Shown here: positions 36,703-46,222 of the stretch, piece after piece
Layout of the letters: each line of letters begins with the position of its first letter
How positions within the stretch are numbered: position 1 is the first letter of the stretch
DNA from: an uncultured Paracoccaceae bacterium
GTDB taxonomy: Bacteria > Pseudomonadota > Alphaproteobacteria > Rhodobacterales > Rhodobacteraceae
DNA length: 64,000 bases
Reading direction: 5' to 3'
Assembly: GCA_947498985.1 (NCBI GenBank)
Contig: CANMMF010000013.1
Span: 41,025 to 105,024 of the forward strand
Translations under genes and position numbers: made by a program
Notes under the pieces: generated by a model
What the model was told of the DNA's origin: nothing
Database searches by the model: none
Seen by the model: only the letters and a program-made list of their open reading frames with translations

Positions 36703-37803
36703 ATGACGACCCCTGCCGCCTCTCTGCCCTTGCCGAGATTTCTCTGGCTCACCGCCCTGCTGGTCCTGCTCGGCGCGGCGGGTGGTTTTCTGGCCAGCAG
36801 CGCGGGTCTGCCGATGCCGTGGATGCTGGGCAGCCTGCTGGCCTCGGGGGGCATGGTGCTGCTGGTGGCGCCGCGCGCGCTTGACCCTTATGTCTTTCCC
36901 AACGAGCTGCGCAGCCATTTCGTGGCGCTGATCGGCGTGATGATCGGCACGCAGGTGACTCCGGAACTGCTGGGGCTTGCCGGGGATCTGCCGCTCACGC
37001 TGGTCGGACTGGCGAGTTTCGTGTTGCTGGCCCATGGCGGCAACTACCTGATTTTCAAGCGCATTGCGGGTTATGACAGAACCACGGCGTTTTATTCCGG
37101 CACCCCCGGCGGGCTGATGGAGAGCATCGTGATGGGTGAGGCGGCGGGCGCCGATATCCGCGTTCTGATGGCGCAGCAATTCCTGCGCATCATCTTTGTC
37201 ATCACGCTGTTGCCGCTCGGTCTGTCGCTCTGGTTCGGCGAGGCGGTGGGCAGTGCCTCGGGGCTCAGCGCCAGCGATACGCTGGGTCCGGTGGGCCCGC
37301 TCAGCCTTGTGCTGATCGGGGCCGCGGCGGTGCTGGGGTTGCGGCTGGGTCGCTTGCTGCGCCTGCCCGCGGCGCAGCTGACCGGGCCGTTGCTGATCGC
37401 CGCGACGGCGACGCTGACCGGTGTGCTCGATCTGCATCTGCCGTTCTGGCTCATCGCGTTCACGCAGCTGATGATCGGCGTCACGCTGGGGCTGCGGTTC
37501 AAGGGCACCGACAGTGCTCTGCTGCGGCGCTCGGCGGTGATGAGCCTGATCTCGGTGCTGTTCATGCTGTGCCTGGGCGGGCTGCTGTCGCTGGGGCTGG
37601 CCCGGCTCACGGGGCTCGATTTCCTGCTGCTGTTTCTCAGTTTCGCGCCCGGAGGTGTGGCCGAGATGTCGGTGGTTGCGCTCAGCCTTGCGGTCAGCCC
37701 TGCGCTGGTCAGCCTGCACCATATCGTGCGGATCCTGATGACGGTGACGTTTCTGGGGCTGTTGCAGAGACGGGTGAAAACCGACGCCGGATCAGCGCCC
37801 TAG
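36703..37803 (+). CDS. AbrB-family polytopic membrane protein
   Basis: A 366-residue membrane protein of the AbrB/'ammonia monooxygenase-like' family (no relation to the AbrB DNA-binding fold). About ten hydrophobic segments are seen. The internal duplication is visible in two matching loops, YSGTPGGLMESIVMGEAAGAD and SFAPGGVAEMSVVALSL. Function is not established; E. coli AbrB is only loosely tied to aidB regulation. It converges with the ABC-F gene, the stops being 10 bp apart. ATG 36703 is chosen so the first helix follows a short N-terminus. Confidence 0.85.
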   Translation: MTTPAASLPLPRFLWLTALLVLLGAAGGFLASSAGLPMPWMLGSLLASGGMVLLVAPRALDPYVFPNELRSHFVALIGVMIGTQVTPELLGLAGDLPLTLVGLASFVLLAHGGNYLIFKRIAGYDRTTAFYSGTPGGLMESIVMGEAAGADIRVLMAQQFLRIIFVITLLPLGLSLWFGEAVGSASGLSASDTLGPVGPLSLVLIGAAAVLGLRLGRLLRLPAAQLTGPLLIAATATLTGVLDLHLPFWLIAFTQLMIGVTLGLRFKGTDSALLRRSAVMSLISVLFMLCLGGLLSLGLARLTGLDFLLLFLSFAPGGVAEMSVVALSLAVSPALVSLHHIVRILMTVTFLGLLQRRVKTDAGSAP

Positions 37804-37813
37804 AAGGCGACGT

Positions 37814-39634
37814 TCAGGCGTTTTCGGCCTTTTCGGCCAATGTCAGCCATTCGTCTTCTGCCGCCATCAGGCTGCTCTGCCGGGTGCTGAGCGCCTCGGT
37901 GGCCTTGGTGAACTTCACCGGCTCGCGGGTGAAAAGCTCCGGATCGGCGAGCAGGGCCTCGAGCTTGCCAATCTCGCGCTCGAGAGTGGCGATGATCTCC
38001 GGCAGCGCCTCGAGCCGGTGCTTTTCGGTAAAGCTGAGCCCGCTTGGCTGGGCTTTTGCGCGCGGTTTCGCAGGCTCGGCCGGTTTTTTCGCCGCACTGG
38101 CCTGCGATGGCGCGGCGGCATCGCGCTTGCCCCGCTGCGCGCGGTAATCGGACCAGCCGCCGGCGTAAACCGTCGCCTTGCCGCCCCCCTCCATCGCGAT
38201 GGTTGTGCTGGCCACGCGGTCGAGAAAATCGCGGTCGTGGCTGATCAGCAGCACGGTGCCGTCGTAATCCCCCAGAATATCCTGAAGCAGATCAAGAGTT
38301 TCCACGTCGAGATCGTTTGTCGGTTCGTCCAGCACCAGAAGGTTGCTTTCGCGTGCCATGATCTTGGCCAGCAGCAGCCGCGCCTTTTCGCCGCCCGAGA
38401 GCGAGCGCACCGGCGCGCGGGCCTGCCGTTCGTCAAAAAGAAACTCCTTGAGGTAGCCCACCACATGTTTCGGCTGGCCGCGCACCAGAACCTGATCGGC
38501 CTTGCCCGAGACGCGCATCTCCTTGTCGCCGGTCAGACTTTCCCAGAGCGACATGTCGGGATCGAGCTGCGCGCGGGACTGGTCGAAGACCGCGGGCACC
38601 AGATTGGTGCCGAGTTTTACTTGGCCCGCGTCGGGCACGATCTCACCGGTCAGGATGCGGATCAGCGTGGTCTTGCCCACGCCGTTGGGCCCGACAAAGG
38701 CCACGCGGTCGCCGCGTTGCACGGTGAGGGAGAAGTTGCGCAGAATTGGCTTGTCGTCGAAAGCGTGGCTGATGCCTGTCGCGTCGATCACCTTCTTGCC
38801 GCTCTTGGGGCCGTCCGCCAGCGCCATCGCCGCCGCCCCCTGCCGCCGGATCTGCGAGGCGCGTTCGGCCCGCAGGTCGCGCAGCGCGCGCACCCGGCCC
38901 ATGTTGCGCGTGCGCCGCGCAGAGATTCCCTCGACCGCCCAGCGGGCCTCCGCCTTGATCTTGCGATCGAGCTTGTGGCGGGCGATATCCTCGTCGGCCC
39001 AGATCTTGTCGCGCCAGTCCTCGAAACCGGAGAACCCCTTTTCCAGCCGCCGCACCTGCCCGCGGTCGATCCAGAGCGTGGCACGGGTCAGCTCGGTCAG
39101 AAAGCGCCGGTCGTGGCTGATCAGAACAAACGCCGCGCGGGTGGCGCGCAGCTCGTCCTCGAGCCAGCCGATGGCCTCGATGTCGAGATGGTTGGTGGGC
39201 TCGTCGAGCAGCATCAATGCCGGATCTTCCGCCATCAGCCGCGCCAGCGCCGCACGCCGCCGCTCGCCACCCGAGGCCGCGGCCACGAGCCGTGCGGGGT
39301 CGAATTTCAGCCCCTCACCCGCGCGCTCCACCCGGTACATCTCGGACGGGGCGAGCTCTGCGGCGGCAAAATCGCCCAGCGTCTCGAAACCGCTCAGATC
39401 GGGATCCTGCTCCATATAGCCGACCGTCACACCCGACGGCACGGCGCGCGCGCCGCTATCGGCCTCCACCAGCCCCGCCATGACCTTGAGCAGGGTCGAT
39501 TTGCCCGACCCGTTGCGCCCCACCAGCGCGACCCGGTCGCCGGGCTGGATATTGAGCGAGAGATCGGCAAAGACCGGATCGCCCCCGAAGGTGAGCGCGA
39601 TGTCGGTGAGTTGCAAAAGGGGTGCCTGTGCCAT
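37814..39634 (-). CDS. ABC-F family ATPase (Uup-like)
   Basis: A 606-residue cytosolic protein with two ABC domains and no membrane segment. Domain 1 has GRNGSGKSTLL, a signature ASGGERRRAALARLM and Walker B LMLLDEPTNHLD. Domain 2 has GPNGVGKTTL, LSGGEKARLLLAKIM and LLVLDEPTNDLD. A basic linker leads to a C-terminal coiled coil (FTEKHRLEALPEIIATLEREI...), the feature of Uup within ABC-F. The family acts on ribosomes or branched DNA structures. Start is 39634 (MAQAPLLQL). Confidence 0.9.
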   Translation of the reverse strand: MAQAPLLQLTDIALTFGGDPVFADLSLNIQPGDRVALVGRNGSGKSTLLKVMAGLVEADSGARAVPSGVTVGYMEQDPDLSGFETLGDFAAAELAPSEMYRVERAGEGLKFDPARLVAAASGGERRRAALARLMAEDPALMLLDEPTNHLDIEAIGWLEDELRATRAAFVLISHDRRFLTELTRATLWIDRGQVRRLEKGFSGFEDWRDKIWADEDIARHKLDRKIKAEARWAVEGISARRTRNMGRVRALRDLRAERASQIRRQGAAAMALADGPKSGKKVIDATGISHAFDDKPILRNFSLTVQRGDRVAFVGPNGVGKTTLIRILTGEIVPDAGQVKLGTNLVPAVFDQSRAQLDPDMSLWESLTGDKEMRVSGKADQVLVRGQPKHVVGYLKEFLFDERQARAPVRSLSGGEKARLLLAKIMARESNLLVLDEPTNDLDVETLDLLQDILGDYDGTVLLISHDRDFLDRVASTTIAMEGGGKATVYAGGWSDYRAQRGKRDAAAPSQASAAKKPAEPAKPRAKAQPSGLSFTEKHRLEALPEIIATLEREIGKLEALLADPELFTREPVKFTKATEALSTRQSSLMAAEDEWLTLAEKAENA

Positions 39635-39781
39635 GACGGGCCATATGGCACCGGCACCGGGCGGCGGCAAGCGCTATGGCCGGTGATGTGCCGGCTGGTC
39701 GCCGAGAAGGATGCCGTGGTGCTTGGCGGTCACGCGGTCATTGCAAGCGCCCCTGCCAGGCCCGACTTGCGCGCTCGCCTG

Positions 39782-40507
39782 CTAATGCGCCAGCATCCGC
39801 AGGCGCCTTTTGCGGGTGGCGGGGATGCGCGACAGCTCGACCCCGGTGAACACATGCAGCGTGTCGAGCGCCGGATCCACCACCGCGTGATCGCTGACCC
39901 AGCCGCCCATCGCAAGATAGGTGCGCAGGAGCGGCGGCAGACCGGCCCAGGCCTTCTGCGCATCGGCGGGTGCCGCGATGCCGTCAAACCGCACCACGCG
40001 GGCCGCTTTTTGCCGCGGCCGCCAGCGTGCCGGACCGGCATGCCGTGCGCCCAGCAAGGCAAACGCTTCGGCGTGCGGCGCGGCGTCGGTGCCGCGAAAG
40101 CTGCTGCACCCAAAGAGCAGCCGCGTCGCGCGCGCATCCACATAAGCGGTGAGCGCCGCCCAGGCGATGCGCAGGATATTGGGGTCGTGGCGCTCCGGAT
40201 GCAGGCAGAACCGGCCCAGCTCCACCATTGGCGCGTCAAAGCCCGCAAGCGCCGTGAGGTCGTAAAACTGTGCGGCGTAGCTCTGCGCGATCTCGGCGCC
40301 CGAGGCCAGAGGCAGCACGCGGCAACAGGCCACCATGGCGCAATCCGCCATGTCTTCGATCAGCAGGTGGTCGCAGCGCGCGTCAAACCCGTCCGCATCC
40401 GGCCCGGCCAGGCCGAACGCCCGGGCGCGCAGGGTCTGCGCTGCATCCAGATCGGCCGGGCTGGCCGCGACACGTGCGCGAAACTGTCCGCGGTGCAGCG
40501 CTGGCAT
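39782..40507 (-). CDS. olsB: L-ornithine N-alpha-acyltransferase (OlsB-like GNAT)
   Basis: A 241-residue GNAT-fold acyltransferase of the OlsB family, which transfers a 3-hydroxyacyl group from ACP to ornithine to make lyso-ornithine lipid. Visible features are QTLRARAFGLAGPDADGFDARCDHLLI, the conserved MVELGRFCLHPERHDPNILRIAWAAL, and RLLFGCSSFRGTD. The O-acyltransferase partner OlsA is not beside it. ATG 40507 starts the family homology. A more general hemolysin-like GNAT annotation is possible. Confidence 0.8.
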   Translation of the reverse strand: MPALHRGQFRARVAASPADLDAAQTLRARAFGLAGPDADGFDARCDHLLIEDMADCAMVACCRVLPLASGAEIAQSYAAQFYDLTALAGFDAPMVELGRFCLHPERHDPNILRIAWAALTAYVDARATRLLFGCSSFRGTDAAPHAEAFALLGARHAGPARWRPRQKAARVVRFDGIAAPADAQKAWAGLPPLLRTYLAMGGWVSDHAVVDPALDTLHVFTGVELSRIPATRKRRLRMLAH

Positions 40508-40576
40508 GGTCTCTCCGAGCCGTGATCCCGTCCCGACCGACCTGCCAGAGCCTTGTGTCGGCACTGTGACGACCCT

Positions 40577-41038
40577 TTAATTATTGAGCAGTTCGCTGGC
40601 CGACAGCCCGCCGATATTGCCGAAGAGTTTGCGGATGAAGCCGATATCGCCATCGCCGGACTTGGTCACACGGCGGCTGATCGGCACAACCCGGCCATCC
40701 TCCAGCCCGTAGGTGATGATGCCCTGCACCACGCCGACATCGTCGAAGGTGATGGCGACGATCTGGCGGTCGATCACTTCGGGGCGCTTCCAGGCAAAAT
40801 GGCGCACCTCGGACTCGACATAGTAATAGCCGCTTTCGTTCAGCACGCCGGAGGTGGTGGGAACACCCACCAGATCCTCGACCGAGGCCTTGGTGTCGAC
40901 GCCGGGCACGATCTGCTGCAATTCGTCTTCGGGCGGCATCCAGCCATGGCTGCGATACTGAGCGGTACACGCGCCAAGCGACAGCAGCACCAGCGCCACC
41001 ACACCCGCTTTTGCACCAGCTTTCGCCATTGCCCGCAT
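40577..41038 (-). CDS. bamE: Outer membrane assembly lipoprotein BamE (SmpA/OmlA family)
   Basis: A 153-residue lipoprotein with lipobox LSLGAC at the end of the signal (VVALVLLSLGAC). The BamE domain reads RSHGWMPPEDELQQIVPGVDTKASVEDLVGVPTTSGVLNESGYYYVES, matching the two-helix/beta-sheet fold of the BAM complex subunit. AAGAGG six bases upstream fixes ATG 41038. It is divergent from the DUF177/rpmF genes, an arrangement common in Rhodobacterales. Confidence 0.9.
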   Translation of the reverse strand: MRAMAKAGAKAGVVALVLLSLGACTAQYRSHGWMPPEDELQQIVPGVDTKASVEDLVGVPTTSGVLNESGYYYVESEVRHFAWKRPEVIDRQIVAITFDDVGVVQGIITYGLEDGRVVPISRRVTKSGDGDIGFIRKLFGNIGGLSASELLNN

Positions 41039-41123
41039 GACCCACCTCTTGCCTTGGACCGTACTGCCTCCTATTCGGATTACAGAAGGAATGCCAGCCA
41101 TTCAAGACAAGGAAATCCCGACC

Positions 41124-41690
41124 ATGTCGCAACCGCAACTAGAGCATAGCAAATTCCGCGTCGCGAAACTGCGCCAGTCGGGCGAAACCCGGTTCGATCT
41201 GGCACCGGAAAAAGCCGCGCGCGACGCTTTGGCCGCGACGCTCGGGATCGAGGCGATCCGCAAGCTGCGCTTTGCCGGTGCGCTGATCCCGCAGGGCCGC
41301 AACAGCTGGCGGCTGGAGGCGGATCTGGGCGCCACAGCGATACAGAGCTGCGTCGTGACGCTGGAGCCCGTGACGACGCGGATCGACACCACGGTGACCC
41401 GCCGCTTCGTGCCGTCCGCGCAGATCGGAGAGTTCGAGGCCGGATCGGAAACCGAGATGCCCGACGACGACACGCTGGAGCCGCTGGGCGAGGTGATCGA
41501 CATCGCGGCGGTGATGGCCGAAGCGCTGGCGCTGGCCCTGCCCGCCTATCCGCGCAAGGACGGCGAAGACCTCGGCGAGGCGGTTTTTGCCGAGGACGGC
41601 GTCGCGCCCTTGACCGATGACGATCTGCGCCCCTTTGCGGGATTGTCCGCGCTGCGCGACAAATTGCAGACCCGCGACGATGACAGCTGA
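41124..41690 (+). CDS. DUF177 (YceD-like) protein
   Basis: A 188-residue acidic protein of the DUF177/YceD family, almost always encoded next to rpmF. Homologues bind or affect 23S rRNA processing in bacteria and plants. The segment WRLEADLGATAIQSCVVTLEPVTTRIDTTVTRRFVP contains the conserved C-x-x-x-L-E-P motif. ATG 41124 is chosen with AAGGA upstream; an earlier Met at 41091 sits too close to its AAGGA. Confidence 0.88.
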   Translation: MSQPQLEHSKFRVAKLRQSGETRFDLAPEKAARDALAATLGIEAIRKLRFAGALIPQGRNSWRLEADLGATAIQSCVVTLEPVTTRIDTTVTRRFVPSAQIGEFEAGSETEMPDDDTLEPLGEVIDIAAVMAEALALALPAYPRKDGEDLGEAVFAEDGVAPLTDDDLRPFAGLSALRDKLQTRDDDS

Positions 41691-41750
41691 AATTTCCCTT
41701 GCGTCGGACCGCGTTCTGCGTATTTTCGCGCCTTCATGCGAATTCATGGG

Positions 41751-41779
41751 TTGTGTCCCGGCGGCGCGTGGCGCTAAGA
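41751..41779 (+). promoter_or_regulatory. Candidate rpmF promoter
   Basis: TTGTGT (41751-41756), a 17-bp spacer, then CTAAGA (41774-41779), about 60 bp upstream of the rpmF start. Confidence 0.4.
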
Positions 41780-41840
41780 GGCACAGACTTCCAGACACCG
41801 GCCAGACAACTGGCCCCCGATGCAATACAGAGGTTGAGAC

Positions 41841-42047
41841 ATGGCCGTCCAACAGAACAAGGTTTCGAAATCGCGGCGCAACAATCGCCGGGCGCATGAC
41901 GCGCTCGTCGCTGCGAACCCGAACGAATGCGACAATTGCGGTGAGCTCAAGCGCCCGCACCACGTTTGCCCCGCTTGCGGGCATTATGCCGAACGCGAAG
42001 TCGTCGCGATGGCCGACGAGATCGACCTGGACGAAGACGCAGCCTGA
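41841..42047 (+). CDS. rpmF: 50S ribosomal protein L32
   Basis: A 68-residue L32. It begins [22 protein letters not shown] and has the zinc-ribbon cysteines [20 protein letters not shown], four Cys in two CxxC pairs. The acidic tail [10 protein letters not shown] is typical for alphaproteobacteria. GAGG lies seven bases upstream. It precedes plsX by 24 bp. Confidence 0.98.
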   Translation: MAVQQNKVSKSRRNNRRAHDALVAANPNECDNCGELKRPHHVCPACGHYAEREVVAMADEIDLDEDAA

Positions 42048-42071
42048 ACCGTCTGATCGGGGCGCCCTCGT

Positions 42072-43289
42072 ATGACCTCGACGCAGGATCAAGACAAGGC
42101 GGGCAGCGACAGGACATTGGGCGGCGACAGCGGCTCCCAGACCGGCAGCATCGTAATTTCCGTCGACGCCATGGGCGGCGACCGTGGGCCGGCGGCTGTT
42201 GTCGCCGGCATCGATGCGTCGCGTCACAAGAACCCCGAGATTTCCTTTCTGCTGCACGGGCCCAGGGACGAGCTGGAAAAGCTGGTCGCGAAAAAGCGTG
42301 GCCTGGCGGAGCGCTGCCGCATTATTGATGCTCCGGGTGTTGTCTCGATGACCGACAAGCCCAGCCAGGTGATGCGCCACGGCAAGGACACCTCGATGTG
42401 GTCCGCGCTCGAATCGGTGCGCGACGGCGAGGCCACGGTGGCGGTGAGCTGCGGCAATACCGGCGCGCTGATGGCGCTCAGCATGATCCGGCTGCGCAAG
42501 CTGCCCGGTGTGAACCGCCCCGCCATCGCGATCCTCTGGCCGTCGCGCAACCCGCAGGGCTTCAACGTGATGCTCGACGTCGGTGCCGACATCAAGGCCG
42601 ACGCGCAGGATCTGCTGCAATACGCTCTGATGGGCGCCTCTTACGCGCGCAACGGGCTCGAGCTTGGCCGCCCGCGGGTCGGTCTGCTGAATGTCGGCAC
42701 CGAAGAGCACAAGGGCCGCGCCGAGCTCAAGGAAGCCAATGAGCTCATCGCGCAGCACGCCGATGCGGGCAATTTCGACTTCGTGGGCTTTGTCGAGGGC
42801 GGCGACATCCCCGGCGATCGCTGCGACGTGATCGTGACCGACGGGTTCACCGGCAACGTGGCGCTGAAGACCGGCGAGGGCACCGCCTCGCTGATCGGCG
42901 ATCTGCTGCGCGAGGCATTTGCCTATTCGATGGCCTCGCGTCTGGCGTCGCTTCTGGCGCTCACCTCGCTGCGCCGCCTGCAAAAGCGCATCGACCCGCG
43001 CCGGGTCAATGGCGGGGTTTTTCTGGGCCTCAACGGCACGGTGGTGAAGTCGCACGGATCGGCGGATGCCACCGGTGTCTCCGCCGCGGTCAAGCTCGCC
43101 TTCGAACTTGCCAAGTCGGGCTTTTCGGATCGGCTGGCGGCACGGGTTGCCTCTGCCGCCGAGCTGGCTCAGGATATCGCCGAGAAAGCCGCGCAGCAAA
43201 AAGACGCGGACCCGGACGGCGCGGACGACGACGCCGGGCCCGGCGAAACCACCGGGACCGCTGAGGAAAAGGACGCATCTGCCCGATGA
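42072..43289 (+). CDS. plsX: Phosphate acyltransferase PlsX
   Basis: A 405-residue peripheral membrane enzyme converting acyl-ACP to acyl-phosphate for phospholipid synthesis. It has ISVDAMGGDRGP near residue 30, the segment AVSCGNTGALMALS, PAIAILWPSRNPQGF, and VVTDGFTGNVALKTGEG-like IVTDGFTGNVALKTGEG. Both ends are extended by about 25-30 polar residues (Ser/Gly/Asp-rich) beyond shorter homologues. It overlaps fabH as ATGA. Confidence 0.97.
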   Translation: MTSTQDQDKAGSDRTLGGDSGSQTGSIVISVDAMGGDRGPAAVVAGIDASRHKNPEISFLLHGPRDELEKLVAKKRGLAERCRIIDAPGVVSMTDKPSQVMRHGKDTSMWSALESVRDGEATVAVSCGNTGALMALSMIRLRKLPGVNRPAIAILWPSRNPQGFNVMLDVGADIKADAQDLLQYALMGASYARNGLELGRPRVGLLNVGTEEHKGRAELKEANELIAQHADAGNFDFVGFVEGGDIPGDRCDVIVTDGFTGNVALKTGEGTASLIGDLLREAFAYSMASRLASLLALTSLRRLQKRIDPRRVNGGVFLGLNGTVVKSHGSADATGVSAAVKLAFELAKSGFSDRLAARVASAAELAQDIAEKAAQQKDADPDGADDDAGPGETTGTAEEKDASAR

Positions 43290-44269
43290 ACACCGTGTCA
43301 CACTCCCGGGCCGTCGTCATCGGTGTTGGCCATTACCTGCCTGAACGCGTCGTGGAAAATGCCGAATTCGAGGCCAGCCTCGACACCAGCGACGAGTGGA
43401 TCCGCTCGCGATCCGGCATCGAACGGCGGCATTTCGCCGCCGAGGGAGAGACCACCTCCGATCTGGCCACCAAAGCGGCGCAGGCGGCGCTGGCCGATGC
43501 CGGGCTCGATGCGACAGCACTCGATGCCATTGTGCTGGCAACCTCGACCGCGGATATGACCTTTCCATCCGCTGCCACCATGGTGCAGGCCAATCTTGGC
43601 ATGACCAAGGGGTTTGCCTTTGACGTGCAGGCGGTCTGCGCGGGCTTCATCTATGCGCTGGCCAATGCGCAGGCGTTGATCCTCTCGGGCCAGGCCCGGC
43701 GCGTGATGGTGATCGGGGCAGAAACCTTTTCGCGCATCATGGACTGGACCGACCGGGGCACCTGCGTGCTGTTCGGCGATGGCGCGGGCGCGCTCATTCT
43801 GGAGGCCCAGCCGGGCACTGGCAGCAATGACGACCGTGGCATCCTCTCGACCGACCTCAATTCCGACGGGCGGCACCGCGACATCCTCTATGTCGATGGC
43901 GGCGTGGCCACACAGAACACCGGCTTTCTGCGCATGCAGGGCAAGGAAGTGTTTCGCCACGCGGTCGAAAAGCTCGCCGCGACCGCCGAAACCGCATTGT
44001 CGAAGATCGGCATGTCCGCGGACGAGATCGACTGGGTGGTGCCGCATCAGGCCAATATCCGGATCATTTCCGGCACCGCGCGCAAGCTCGGCCTGCCGAT
44101 GGAGCGGGTCGTCGTGACCGTCCAGGATCACGGCAACACCTCGGCGGCCTCCATTCCGCTGGCGCTTTCGGTGGGCAAGGCGCGCGGCCAGATCCGGCAA
44201 GGCGATATGATCGTGACAGAAGCGATCGGCGGCGGTCTGGCCTGGGGCGCGGTTGTCCTGCGCTGGTAA
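43286..44269 (+). CDS. fabH: Beta-ketoacyl-ACP synthase III
   Basis: A 327-residue KAS III that starts fatty-acid synthesis by condensing acetyl-CoA with malonyl-ACP. The triad is visible: Cys118 in DVQAVCAGF, His in VVPHQANIRI, and Asn in DHGNTSAASIPLAL. TSDEWIRSRSGIERRHF is the family N-terminal motif. Translation is probably coupled to plsX through the 4-bp overlap. Confidence 0.98.
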   Translation: MNTVSHSRAVVIGVGHYLPERVVENAEFEASLDTSDEWIRSRSGIERRHFAAEGETTSDLATKAAQAALADAGLDATALDAIVLATSTADMTFPSAATMVQANLGMTKGFAFDVQAVCAGFIYALANAQALILSGQARRVMVIGAETFSRIMDWTDRGTCVLFGDGAGALILEAQPGTGSNDDRGILSTDLNSDGRHRDILYVDGGVATQNTGFLRMQGKEVFRHAVEKLAATAETALSKIGMSADEIDWVVPHQANIRIISGTARKLGLPMERVVVTVQDHGNTSAASIPLALSVGKARGQIRQGDMIVTEAIGGGLAWGAVVLRW

Positions 44270-44366
44270 TCGCTCACTCGAAAGATAAATTGAGCCAGCC
44301 AAGTCCTTGTTATTGACTTCACATTTACCCTGCGCCACTCTCGCGTCAGCCACGGGAGGGATGAGT

Positions 44367-44669
44367 ATGGGTGAGAAGACCCTGACACGTATGGACCTGA
44401 GCGAAGCCGTGTTCCGAGAGGTTGGACTGTCGCGCAACGAAAGCGCCGAGCTGGTCGAAGCCGTGCTGCAGCACATGTCCGACAGCCTCGTCGAGGGCGA
44501 ACAGGTCAAGATCTCCTCCTTCGGCACCTTCTCGGTGCGCGAGAAAGCCGCCCGGATCGGGCGCAATCCCAAGACCGGCGAAGAGGTGCCCATCCAGCCG
44601 CGCCGGGTGCTGACCTTCCGGCCGTCGCATCTGATGAAGGATCGCGTCGCGGCAGGCAACAAGCGCTGA
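44367..44669 (+). CDS. ihfA: Integration host factor alpha subunit
   Basis: A 100-residue DNA-bending protein. It reads [49 protein letters not shown], and the arm sequence with the intercalating-Pro region. The preferred ATG is 44367 since GGGAGGG ends six bases before it; 44361 is immediately after that sequence. It is followed 10 bp later by the MerR-type gene, the usual order in this group. Confidence 0.97.
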   Translation: MGEKTLTRMDLSEAVFREVGLSRNESAELVEAVLQHMSDSLVEGEQVKISSFGTFSVREKAARIGRNPKTGEEVPIQPRRVLTFRPSHLMKDRVAAGNKR

Positions 44670-44679
44670 GGCGGCGAGC

Positions 44680-45885
44680 ATGGCGAAGTCCCGCGACGCC
44701 TTTCGCACCATCTCCGAGGTGGCCGATTGGCTCGAGACGCCCGCCCATGTGCTGCGGTTCTGGGAAAGCAAGTTCAGCCAGGTGAAGCCGGTGAAACGCG
44801 CCGGTGGACGGCGGTATTACCGTCCCGCCGACATGGCGCTTCTGGGCGGTATCAAGAAGCTGCTGCACGAAGACGGGATGACCATCAAGGGCGTGCAAAA
44901 GATCCTGCGCGAGCAAGGCGTTAAGCATGTCTCTGCGCTCTCGGTCGAAGTCGATGAGGACGCGCGGATCGCGGTGATCGACGACGCGCCCTATGTGGAG
45001 GTCGAGCCCGAAAGCGCCGACGTGGTGGCCTTCAACGAAGACAGCGCGCGGGAACTGGCGGAGAGCTTGGCAGAGGAGGCCGCGCCTGAGCCCATCGAAG
45101 ACCCGATGGCCGAGGTGCCGGAGATCGAGGCCGAAGAGGAGGACCCGCCGGAAGAGGCCGCAGAGACCCCTGCCCCCGACCCATTGCCGGTCCCTGAGCC
45201 CGACCCGGACCCCGCTTCGGAGCCCGCGCCCGAGCCGATGCCCGAAAGCGCGGCGGAGGTGCCAGAGGCCGATGCGCCCGAGCCCGAGCCCGAGGACACA
45301 CATGCAGAGGTGCTGGAGGCCCGCGAGGAGTTTCCGCTGGCCGCCCCCGACACGCCCGAAGAGACCCCGCAGGCAGAGCTTGCCCTGGGTGAGGACCACG
45401 ATGCCGAGGCCCTGCCGCAGGACGATCCCGCAGCAAGGAGCGCGGTCGAGGACGAGGCCCCCGCCGCTCTGGATGTCGATTCGCAGGACGCGCCCGAACT
45501 CGCGCCGGAAGAACCCGCACAAGACGTTCTGGCCGATGCCTTCGACACGCCGGACGAAAACCCCGCCGAAGAGCTCGAGATCCGGACCGACCCGGGCGAC
45601 GCCTCCCCGGCAGAGACGGCGATGCAGGACGCCCTGCCTGATTTCCTGACGCGCACGCTGGAAGAACGGGTCGAGGATGACGCGGCAGACGACGCCGCGC
45701 CCGCCATCCCCCCCTCCATCCCCCCGGTCGAAGACGTCACACCCAATTACGACCCGACGCCGGGGCCGCTTGGCCTGCTGTCGCGGATCGAGCGCCTGAC
45801 CCCCGAACAGGCCAACGCCATCGACCCGCTGCGCCTTGAGCTTGAAGCGGTGCATGCCCGGCTGGTTCAGCTCTCGCGCCGGTGA
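44680..45885 (+). CDS. MerR-family regulator with a long acidic tail
   Basis: A 401-residue protein. Residues 1-75 are a MerR winged helix ([69 protein letters not shown]). From about residue 85 to 360 the chain is Glu/Asp/Pro/Ala-rich and probably disordered, with [15 protein letters not shown] runs. A short structured C-terminus ([35 protein letters not shown]) follows. No metal-binding cysteines are seen, so the effector is unknown. Position directly after ihfA is conserved in Rhodobacterales. Confidence 0.9.
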   Translation: MAKSRDAFRTISEVADWLETPAHVLRFWESKFSQVKPVKRAGGRRYYRPADMALLGGIKKLLHEDGMTIKGVQKILREQGVKHVSALSVEVDEDARIAVIDDAPYVEVEPESADVVAFNEDSARELAESLAEEAAPEPIEDPMAEVPEIEAEEEDPPEEAAETPAPDPLPVPEPDPDPASEPAPEPMPESAAEVPEADAPEPEPEDTHAEVLEAREEFPLAAPDTPEETPQAELALGEDHDAEALPQDDPAARSAVEDEAPAALDVDSQDAPELAPEEPAQDVLADAFDTPDENPAEELEIRTDPGDASPAETAMQDALPDFLTRTLEERVEDDAADDAAPAIPPSIPPVEDVTPNYDPTPGPLGLLSRIERLTPEQANAIDPLRLELEAVHARLVQLSRR

Positions 45886-45914
45886 CAGGCGGCGAAATTC
45901 GCGGCACAAAAGGC

Positions 45915-45942
45915 TTGCTCCCGCGGTCAAAACCGGTATGAC
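45915..45942 (+). promoter_or_regulatory. Candidate promoter of tRNA-Pro
   Basis: TTGCTC (45915-45920), a 16-bp spacer, then TATGAC (45937-45942), 13 bp before the mature tRNA. Confidence 0.45.
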
Positions 45943-45955
45943 ACCTGCAATTAGT

Positions 45956-46032
45956 CGGGCTATGGCGCAGCCTGGTAGCGCGTCCGTCTGGGGGACGGAA
46001 GGTCGCAGGTTCGAGTCCTGCTAGCCCGACCA
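45956..46032 (+). tRNA. tRNA-Pro (anticodon GGG)
   Basis: A 77-nt cloverleaf with encoded CCA. The acceptor is CGGGCTA/TAGCCCG with discriminator A. The D arm is GGCGC.AGCCTGGT.AGCGC and the anticodon stem TCCGT/ACGGA encloses loop CTGGGGG. The T arm is GCAGG-TTCGAGT-CCTGC. It reads CCC/CCU codons. Confidence 0.96.
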
Positions 46033-46075
46033 ATTTACCACTTTCCAACATCTGACTGTCCATCGCGAGATCCCT

Positions 46076-46100
46076 CGCGCGGCGCGGTGCGCGTTTTTTT
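46076..46100 (+). terminator. Intrinsic terminator after tRNA-Pro
   Basis: CGCGC (46076-46080) pairs with GCGCG (46089-46093) over an 8-nt loop and is followed by seven T, 44 bp past the tRNA. Confidence 0.6.
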
Positions 46101-46222
46101 GCGCGATCCCGCGCAGGCAGGATCCGGTGACCGCGACAGCGACACGCCCCCTGTCAGCTTGCCCATTTGCGCGGTATAACGAAGACAAAGGCGCGGATTT
46201 GCGCGCCGACCGGAGAGACCCG

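Noticed and set aside
39730..40248. An alternative minus-strand frame overlapping olsB
   Set aside because: Its sequence is Arg/Ser/Ala-rich and lacks homology features, whereas the olsB frame has the GRFCLHPERHD motif.
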